From: Doryteuthis pealeii
Taxonomy: Eukaryota; Mollusca; Cephalopoda; Myopsida; Loliginidae
Length of the DNA stretch: 64,000 bases
Reading direction: 5' to 3'
Assembly (NCBI GenBank): GCA_023376005.1
Contig: CM042151.1
Location: forward strand, 76,965,512 to 77,029,511
Shown here: positions 56,256 to 64,000 of the stretch, piece by piece
How the letters are laid out: each line of letters begins with the position of its first letter
Numbering within the stretch: position 1 is the stretch's first letter
Made by a program: the position numbers and the translations under genes
The notes under the pieces: model-generated
What the model saw: the letters and a program-made list of their open reading frames with translations, nothing else
Told to the model about the DNA's origin: nothing
The model's database searches: none

Positions 56256-56940
56256 GGCTGTGTAACACCTACGGGTGGTCAGCAGGGGGGCATTTGTGGC
56301 ACTTCCATCTTCTTGCTGGCCATGATCTCGTGTTATCTGCTCGCTACTTTCATGACCACTACACATTGTGACACTCTGTGCTAAAAGCACCCCTGTTTAG
56401 GTCCCTTCCCGAAAGGGGAACCATCAAATATTATAAAGAGAGAAGGAGAGGAACAAACAAAATCAAATCAGGTGTACACATCAAAAATGGTCAGAGAGGT
56501 ACACAGCTTGCATTTATTCCTAATCAGTCAGTCCCATCTGCTACTATTTCCTTTTCTATCATATCTCTGTCGACAGAGAGGGGGCACCTCCTCTCTATCT
56601 GGTCAAGACCTCTGCTTGTGTTGTCTTCTCTGCTACCAGTCTAAAGGTGAGCTCTCTTGTCCACTATCCAACATCTGACTTAAATTTCCTAGATTCTCTC
56701 AAATCTCATCCCAACTCTCATTCGCCAAGATTCCACACGAGATTTCAAAATCCTTTGTTCTAATTGGGTCAAATTTTATTGTTGGTCTGGACTCTAGCTA
56801 ACACCAAATCTGTCCAAAAGCCCAGACTTTAGTCTTAATCTTGGGGAGTTATCACAATGCTTAAACTTTTCTCTATAGGATTTCTCTTTATTACTTTTAT
56901 AATCTTTGTTTGACCAACAAAAGCCAAACCTTCTATGGCA
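56256..56940. other. Unclassified GC-richer block
   Basis: Begins TGTAACACCTACGGGTGGTC, reminiscent of an LTR start, and ends near 56940 where homology to 36170 resumes. I found no target duplication and no protein family; the 60-90-codon frames here look accidental. Confidence 0.4.
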
Positions 56941-57782
56941 TGCTTATTACACACATACACATATCCATACATGTATACACACACACACACACACATACAT
57001 ATATATATATGTTCCAAATTCCTCAGACATCCAGAACTGAAAACTAACCATCAGATTGTTTACCATCATTCCCAGGACATGAAGATCCTCAGCCACTGCC
57101 TTCTAGCACATATATGAGAAAAAAAAGTTTGGGACTTGCTACAAGGGCAATGGGGTTGTGTCAATCATATGCATGCTAGGACTTGACATGACCAGACAAT
57201 TGATCGGATGGGGCCTCTCTGATTACCTATCTAGCCAAAGTAAGGGTCTAAATGAAGTGTTGCATGTCATGGACAGCTCATCCACTAGGATCCCCTTCTT
57301 GAGCATCATGGGTCACTCCATTGGAAGGGGTTTGTTGCCCATCTAAAGAGGTGCAGTCGTTATATTCTACAGCCCCAGCCAATTGGGCAGGAAAAACATT
57401 TGGGTCTTTGGACTACTACTCTTTAGTTGATAAAAAAATTCCTTTTATCTGTTCAGTTTTTCTGCTTATTTTTTTTACATTTTTTCATAGCAACTTTGTC
57501 TATTGTTCCAAGCTGGAAAGTGCCTATTTTGGCTCTAATTTTTCTTCTAGGAGAACCTTTCTTTTAGTGGAAAGAGCATCTAGTGGTGAGGCTAGTGATA
57601 TGGCATATTTTCCACATCCAATGGCAGGATAAAGTGCCCAACACAGATGTGCTGGATTGCACCATCATATTCTTCATCTCTACGAGAGTTGTCTTCATTG
57701 GTTTGGGTATGTCAAGTGGATGTAAAATGGCCACATCCCAAAAGATCTTTTGTATAGTGAATTAGTAAAAAGGCTCCTGATT
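56941..57782. repeat. CA/TA tract and interspersed-repeat fragments
   Basis: (CA)n/(TA)n at 56945-57010. At 57170-57340 a block matches 12940-13060 in reverse complement and more distantly 54880-54960 (GACTTGACATGAC). 57341-57782 has overlapping short frames without family features. Confidence 0.5.
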
Positions 57783-58330
57783 GGTAGGTAGACCATGCCT
57801 ATGCTTTAAAGATGTCTGCTGGTAAGACATGGGAATATCTTACATTGACACAAACACGTGGGATGTTGTTGCCAAAAATTGAGTGGCTTGGTGTCTTAAT
57901 GATAAGTGTGGCATAAAGAGGATTTAGGTGGAGAGAAGAGTAGCCTCAACAGCAAAGATAACCAGAAAGAGGGAAAAAAAAAACTGCAGCCCCAGAAAGC
58001 ATCACAGTTTGTTTTTCAGTCAGTGCACCAAAAACTGTCACTTAGGGATAGGCCTGCACAGCCACTTGTGCAGATGCAGATATATTTTTAACTTATTAAT
58101 ATTTTGGACACTATGCCATCGTCCATAGTGGATGGAATGGTGCCAACAACACTAGTGCTAGACCAAGGAAATATTTTTAACATCTGAGTTGGAGCACTAC
58201 ACCTACCATCAGGTCCTCACTTGATCAGACAGATCCATGTGCTACTCATACGCTGAGTTGCCGAGGGCCGTTTTCGTACTTCTTACCTTGTGGTTCCCAG
58301 TCAGATGAGTACTATATAGCTGTTTTTCTT
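57783..58330 (+). repeat. RLE-LINE 3' region plus decayed SINE (second copy)
   Basis: Colinear with 20047-20560: LINE 3' sequence (GTAGACCATGCCTATGCTTT) then the SINE body in minus orientation. The SINE's tRNA head is badly decayed here (58230-58330). No ORF part of the LINE is present. Confidence 0.7.
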
Positions 58331-58867
58331 CATCTAGTAATATGAATTCTATAAATAAAACTTTATATCAAGTTTAATTGCTGTAAACAGGGCCATAAAA
58401 AAGTACACACACGCACACAATATATTAGGGTAGGTCGATTTTCACTCTTTTTAAAATATCAAATTACATGAGGTACCAAAAGTTGTGTACTGATATGAAA
58501 AATTAGATCTGTAAATATATTCATATATATTATAACTATATATTAAGCAATTGTAAACTATTATTTGTTTTTCCATATTTTTTAAAAATTCATAACAAAC
58601 AAAATCAGCTGTTTTACTTCCTTTTTTTCTTTTTTAAAATCTAATCATTGTTACTGCTTCATTAATTTTAAACAGTTAAACAGTAAACATTAATTTCATT
58701 AATTAAAACAGCATTTAAAAAAAAAAGAAAGATCTTAAGTTCACTTAAATCTATTCGAGGGAAATATTGTAAAACAGCATTTTGGAGGCGTCATTGATAG
58801 GGAGGGGTATATTTTCAATTGTAATTTTAGTTCATTTCATTTTATTTTGATAAAATAAAATGACAAC
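58331..58867. other. AT-rich spacer
   Basis: No gene or recognised repeat was seen. Confidence 0.4.
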
Positions 58868-60145
58868 ATTCCCTGCTTTTTTAATTATGTAAGTTTGTAA
58901 AATGTTTATTCTTTTATTCTATTTCATTTAGCTTATGTAGTAATCACTTTTTATTTTATCATTAATTTTTTTAAAAATTCTAATTTTCGTGAATATAGCA
59001 ACTGTATGGAAATGTATTTGGTTCATTTCGTCTAAGAAGGATGAATATGTTCCAAAATAAATGAGAAAAAGAACGGAATTATGTCCCTTGTTTTATCGCT
59101 CTTAAGAAAACCTTTTGGTATTTATTGCAAGAGAACGACACTTTTTCATTTAACCAGAAAAGTTTAGTTCTATTTAAAATATTACATTTTTTTTCTCTGT
59201 CTTTTTTAACGTTGTATAGCCAAAAAGAAAAGAAATCAGGAAAAAGAAAAAGGAAAAAAGTAAGTACAACGTTCATGGTATTATATTTCTTTACCAAAAA
59301 ACCCAAAAAAAAAACAAAAAAAAAACAAAAAGAAAACGTAATTTGCTGAAAAATTTTACTTTTCCACTGAAGAAGTAATTTTTGACAATACTTTATGGAT
59401 ATAAAAATATCTGGACTCTTTTGAAAACTGATTCAATTATTATAAAAATCTAATTCATTTCAACATTTAGTTGGTATACTATTTTCGCTGCTATCCGTGT
59501 TAAAAACAAAAGTCACCCATCGAAATCATAGCCGATTAAATTTCTGTCAAATCTTTTAAAAACTTATTTTCATCATGAAAAGTATTTCCCTCGAATAGAT
59601 TTAAGTGAACCGTAAGATCTTTTTTTTTTAATTGTAAGATTATTGTACGGTAATTTTGAAAGATTTAAAAAACAAAACATTTATGTTCTTCTTCGAGATC
59701 TTTGTATCACATCGAAATAAAAGGAATATCAACAAAATAAAAGATATTGAATCACAGATCCCACAATCAGTGATTCAAAGTAAGTGTAGAGAGAGAGAGA
59801 GGGGGGGGGAATATTTCTATAAAACAAAATAAAACTATTATTAACCAAATAAATGATATTGAATCACAGATCCCACAATAAATGATTCAAACTAACTGTA
59901 GATAGAGAGAAAGTGTGGGGGGAATATTTCTATAAAACAAAATAAAAGTATTATTAACAAAATATCGGATATTGTATCACACATCTTACAATGAGGGATA
60001 CTAAGAAAGTTTTAGAGAGAGGGTTTTAAATGATTCATAGAAATGTTAAGAATATTTCGAAACATCCAAAATATTTATGCATGTTAAAATCAATTTTCAT
60101 CTTTTAATTAAAAATAACGTCAGATAAAATGTTCAAAATGAGTTG
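58868..60145 (+). repeat. Repeat R, copy 4
   Basis: Follows copies 1-3 from TTAATTATGTAAGTTTGTAA on, including the segment with a 75-codon minus-strand frame (59079-59306). Interrupted at 59716-60022 by a three-copy tandem repeat. Homology ends near 60145, before the fold-back module. Confidence 0.75.
59716..60022. repeat. ~115-bp tandem repeat, 3 copies
   Basis: The unit contains GATATTGAATCACAGATCCC, ACAATxAxTGATTCAAA and GGGGGAATATTTCTATAAAA. Only in copy 4 of repeat R. Confidence 0.9.
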
Positions 60146-61744
60146 ATTTGGTTATTATTGTTGTTGGGGTTGTTATTTCTGTGGATGGTATGCATTAGGT
60201 ACCACCAATTTGCCCCTGTGAAATTTACCCCCCCCCCACTATATTTAACACAATGAAACTTACAGAAAATTTAATATTTTCTTGAAAAATTTTTTTCCAT
60301 TCTAAAGAAAAAACAAAATAAACTCCTGATGATTTAAAAAAAATTTTTTTCAGCATACAGAAAGAAGGAAAATTATGATTGAAAAACAATGTTTTCATTT
60401 TTGCACTGTTAAATCAACTGAAATTTAACGTAGCTAAAAACAAGTTACGATAAGAGGATTTTTTAAAAATTCTATGAAAAATCAATTAATTATCTGATTT
60501 TCACGAAAATTTCCATAAATGTTTACCATTGGATGTAAATACATCTGAAATAGTTTTTTTTCTAAAATATATTAGGGGAAATATTCTTTATGAGGTCTAT
60601 TCCACCCCCCTATTTTATTTTATGAGATAAAAAAAAAATGACGCGTCAGAAAATTTTTTTTCTTTTTTTCTATAAAGATAAGAGTCTGAATAACTATATC
60701 AATGAAATTGTATGAATGTACGAGGTGTAGTTTTTTGAGGAAAAATTAATGAAATCGGAAATAAGAAGTGCAAAAAAATGACATAATATTAATATTTGAA
60801 AACTTTTTTTTTCTTATGTAATTGGTATGTACTATATTCTATTAAATTGTCAAAAAAAATCATTTTTTTTTAAGAAATTAATTTTTAAGAGATTTTCAAT
60901 CTTTTGTATGATTAAATATTTTTATTTTCTGCGTGAAATAATAATTTTTTTTCTTGCGTCAAAAAATCGAATTTTTCACGGATATTTAAAAATATGAATT
61001 TTATAATTCAGGTTAACTAAACATTGGTCCGATACGAGCTCGATTAATATTTTTAAAAGAATTTGTAATTTTTATTGTTGAATAGTAATGTATGATCCTT
61101 AGAATATACGGAAGAGCATTGCTGACATATTTTTTTAACAAAGAGACGAGACGCTTCTAAGTAACCGAAGTTTGCTCCTGTTAGGCTGACAGTGTTAGCG
61201 TGAAAAAAAATATTTTATTTAACTTTTTCCAATAATTAAAATAAAAAGTAAGTATATTAGATTATTTTATCAGTTTTTCTCTTAGAAAAAATATTCAAAT
61301 TTTCATTCCATACTTTTACTGGTTGATCGTAAAAGGGAAATAATTAATAACTTTTCTGTCTATATATTACGGTCTGAAAATTACCCTTTCGCATGTAATA
61401 CGGGCAGGTTTGTTTATTTTTTAAGATAACGATGTAATTTTTCCCAATCGGATAATTTGATCTTTGAATTAACTATTTTTCTTTGTAACAACCCTGTACG
61501 ATCTTTTTTTTTACGAGATTTTTGATAAACAAAGTTCGGAAATATCTATTTCCGTTTTATTCAAGATGGCCTAAACGGTTTGGTGGTACCTAGTTTAGTA
61601 TTAAGAAGTTCTTTGTAGAATACTATTTTAGATGAGGAAATGTATTAGATTTTTAATGAGGGCTATTTTATAATTTAGGGGGCATTCACTATGGTAATTA
61701 CGTAATGTGGAGTTTAGGCTGGGTTTTTTCTCTATATTGATGTG
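60146..61744. other. AT-rich sequence specific to unit 4
   Basis: No supported gene was found. From about 61660 it matches the PLE flank in unit 0 (GGGGGCATTCACTATGGTAA, complement near 5955). Confidence 0.4.
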
Positions 61745-62520
61745 ATGAATCTTTTATTACTAGAATCGGTAAGTCTAGGAAGGCGATTTTTGTTGATATT
61801 ATGTTCTATTGTAAATTTTAATACGGAGTTTTTTTTCGAGGGTGCATTTTAATGTTTTGAGTTTGTCAGGGCATTGTGTGATTATAAAAATGTCGTCGAC
61901 GTAACGTGTATATATGTATGGTTTAGTGATTTAACTGTTAAATATTTTCTTTTCGGTGTGGGACGTAGTATTCGGATATGGTCGGGCCAAGTGGAGAACC
62001 CATCAAAATACCGTCTTTTTGTACATATAGTTTCCCTAGGGGGTCATGGAACGAGACTTGTGTGGTGCATTTGAGTAGGAGTTTTTCGAGTATATTTGGT
62101 TTTATAGGTGGAGGAGTTGGTGATGTGTGGTTGTAAACGTTGTTAATTATTATTTCTATTATTTCCAATCTAGGAACATTAGTGAATTTATCCTGGTTTG
62201 TAGTCTCCTATTATTTTTGGGAGTTTTTGAGAGCCCATCTCTGCATTGTTTACGGTGATGATTTTGTTTATTTGTTTTTTAAATTGTCAGTCGGATTTTT
62301 TTGTGAGTATTTTAAACTTTGTTTTGTCATTGAGTATGTTTTGGATTTTATTGTTGTAGTCGGTTTTATTCATTATAATGTAGATGTTGGATTTATCACC
62401 AATGGAGATGGTGATGTTGTGGTTATTTTGTAATTATTTAGCGGCGGTTTTTAGTTCAGGGGTTAGTAGGGGTTTTTGATGTTTGTGATTGTATCGGTTT
62501 CAAAAACATAAGAAAAAGTA
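61745..62520 (-). pseudogene. PLE reverse transcriptase fragment, unit 4
   Basis: Minus-strand remnant. This is the only copy with an intact RT-C box (RYVDDIFI at about 61907-61884), and it also has KDGILMGSPLGPTISEYY (about 62020-61965). A deletion near 62190 removes the region between the IIINNVYN block and the KPGYIYGK block, and frameshifts remain. Likely closest to the ancestral sequence. Confidence 0.85.
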
Positions 62521-62570
62521 CTCCGTGTTATTTAATAACACATGCCTGAAAAATAACGCTGTTAAAATAC

Positions 62571-62572
<2 letters not shown>

Positions 62573-62612
<40 letters not shown>
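62573..62612. repeat. (AT)n microsatellite
   Basis: Uninterrupted (AT)n at the fixed unit position. Confidence 0.95.
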
Positions 62613-62614
<2 letters not shown>

Positions 62615-63007
62615 AATGTAGTGTGGACTATGTAATCTTTTTTTTACCCTGCTCATTTGAAGAACAAAAATTTCCAGTTCCTTAATTTTTACATTTCTAG
62701 AAAGATCAAATCCTGAAGAACTCAGAAAATAAAGAAAATAAAAATTCAATACCCGAAATAATTATTTTTATTAATACTTTTTGTTTTTTATTTTTTATGA
62801 ATAGTTTTTGTTTAGTTTCACTTTAGACATATTTGTTTAAAGATTAACAAAATTCAAGGACCAGTTCAGCTGTATATCCATCTAATGAAATGAATGTAAA
62901 TTGAACCAATTATCTTGAAGACAGTCATAAAGTTAAGGTTCAGTTTGGCACGATATCTTTATACCCAGCCAATTCCATTATATTTATTTAGGGTTTGGAG
63001 TATATAC

Positions 63008-63041
<34 letters not shown>

Positions 63042-63474
63042 TTCAATGTGATTTACTTAGCCATTTCCAAGTATAATTAATCATTTATTCCTACATTCCA
63101 TTTTTAGTTCTACATGAAAAAAGTAATTTTTCAGATGTTTTGTTAAGTTTTAGATGATAAGATATTTGCCACATGTACACTTGTTTTGTTTGCTAAATTT
63201 TAGAGTGGAAAAAAAAATTCTCATATTTTTATAAATGGAATGTCCTTTTAATTCTGATAAATCTTTGTCAAAATTAGAAAAAAAATACTGTATTTATATT
63301 AAATTCCATTAAATTTACTTCATCATTTGTTGATATATTGAGTTTTCTTTACGCTGATGTTCCTGTTGTTAAGTTAATTGAAATATGAACTGATTTTGAT
63401 ATTATAAATCCAAAATGTTAATTAACTTCATGCTTTTTTTCAAAAGTAATACATTAATTATTATTCATTCACAG
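62613..63474 (+). other. Conserved region upstream of ZNF exon, unit 4
   Basis: Colinear with the other units; (TTA)n at 63008-63038. Ends TTATTATTCATTCACAG with AG at 63473-63474. Confidence 0.65.
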
Positions 63475-63865
63475 AAATCAACAGCATTGGGAAGAATGGT
63501 TTTAAAATGTAAAAAGACACATTTAAACAACTAACAAAGAACAAATATATTCTTCTGATGTGTGTGGATCTACATCTTGAGAACTAACAGGACAATTTTT
63601 TCTTGAAATTTATCATATGAATGTCTTGATCAGTATTTCAAAGAACGACTTTTCTCCATTATAGAGATGAGCGAAAAAAAAAAAAATTATTAATGTCCTC
63701 AATTTGTAGAGCATCACTATAACATGGTTTGGGAATATAAAAAGACACATTCAAACACTTGCTAATGGAAAAAATATTCTTGCTAATGTGTAGAGGCTCT
63801 TGTAAAACCCAACTTTGCACCACTGTGCAGATCAATATTTTCAGAGATCAGAACTAAAAACAGAT
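63475..63865 (+). pseudogene. Decayed fingers or 5' exon part, unit 4
   Basis: The same relic fingers as 51274-51634 (for example DVCGSTS, 63558-63578), here probably 5' untranslated sequence before the ATG at 63866. Confidence 0.45.
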
Positions 63866-64000
63866 ATGGAAACACGATCAGAAGTAGAAATATTTTCTTG
63901 TAAAATTTGTGGATCCATATTTCCAGTGAGTTCAAGTTTGAATGCACACATGCGAACACACACTGGAGAGAAACCATTTTCTTGTGAAGTCTGTGGATCT
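63866..64000 (+). CDS. C2H2 zinc-finger protein, N-terminal part (unit 4, runs off window)
   Basis: The ATG at 63866 opens [12 protein letters not shown], the same leader as unit 2, then finger 1 ([17 protein letters not shown]), a TGEKPFS linker and the start of finger 2 (CEVCGS), open to the window edge. Of the five units this is the only one whose visible start is undamaged: unit 2 has internal stops, unit 3 lost its ATG and unit 0 is frameshifted. It may be the active member; its length and state are unknown beyond 64000. Confidence 0.75.
   Translation, partial: METRSEVEIFSCKICGSIFPVSSSLNAHMRTHTGEKPFSCEVCGS

Noticed and set aside
57321..57632. 103-codon frame
   Set aside because: No family features, overlaps other frames and lies in interspersed-repeat debris.

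Overview
The window looks like animal nuclear DNA from a draft, AT-rich genome, most likely a cephalopod mollusc. This rests on long intron-poor arrays of near-identical C2H2 zinc fingers ([16 protein letters not shown] type), Penelope-like retroelements, Ty3/Gypsy and RLE-type LINE debris, a tRNA-derived SINE, and many (AT)n, (TTA)n and (CT)n tracts. The species call is an inference. There is a 10-N assembly gap at 7348-7357. No bacterial-type genes, rRNA or CRISPR array were seen.

The backbone is a cluster of duplicated zinc-finger (ZNF) units. A complete unit reads: interspersed repeat 'R' -> antisense fragment of a dead Penelope-like element (PLE) -> (AT)n tract -> about 0.9 kb of conserved non-coding sequence ending in a conserved splice-acceptor-like site (TCTTATTCATTCACAG) -> ZNF exon -> 3' flank. 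Five units are visible. Unit 0 (about 380-7000) is inverted and its ZNF is a wreck. Unit 1 (about 8070-18955) keeps only a ZNF scrap. Unit 2 (about 20735-27860, resuming at 34286) has an 11-finger array broken by stops and by a nested transposon. Unit 3 (about 36830-55300) has a 20-finger array that is open but lacks the ancestral ATG. Unit 4 (58868-64000) starts with an intact ATG and runs off the window.

Many mobile elements are nested in these units. Comparing the paralogous units gives 'empty sites' that define insertions precisely. In unit 1, a 5-kb DNA-transposon-like insertion (10484-15460) itself holds two fold-back MITEs. In unit 2, a 5'-truncated RLE-type LINE landed in the zinc-finger exon and was then hit by a 5.9-kb P-element/THAP9-family transposon (28107-33961, 8-bp target duplication). 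In unit 3, a decayed Gypsy element (about 37131-44553) sits inside repeat R. It was in turn hit, inside its pol gene, by a non-coding LTR element (39424-44201, 4-bp target duplication) that carries a 10-copy minisatellite. Solo LTRs lie at 25552-25776 and 48721-49788.

The most interesting signals are: the P-type transposon with a split THAP domain, paired subterminal TGACGTCA sites and a candidate 16+16-bp excision scar elsewhere in the window; a hammerhead-ribozyme-like core inside a 370-bp palindrome (23056-23425); the dead PLE that travels with the zinc-finger gene in every complete unit; and a recent two-finger (168-bp) duplication in one array.
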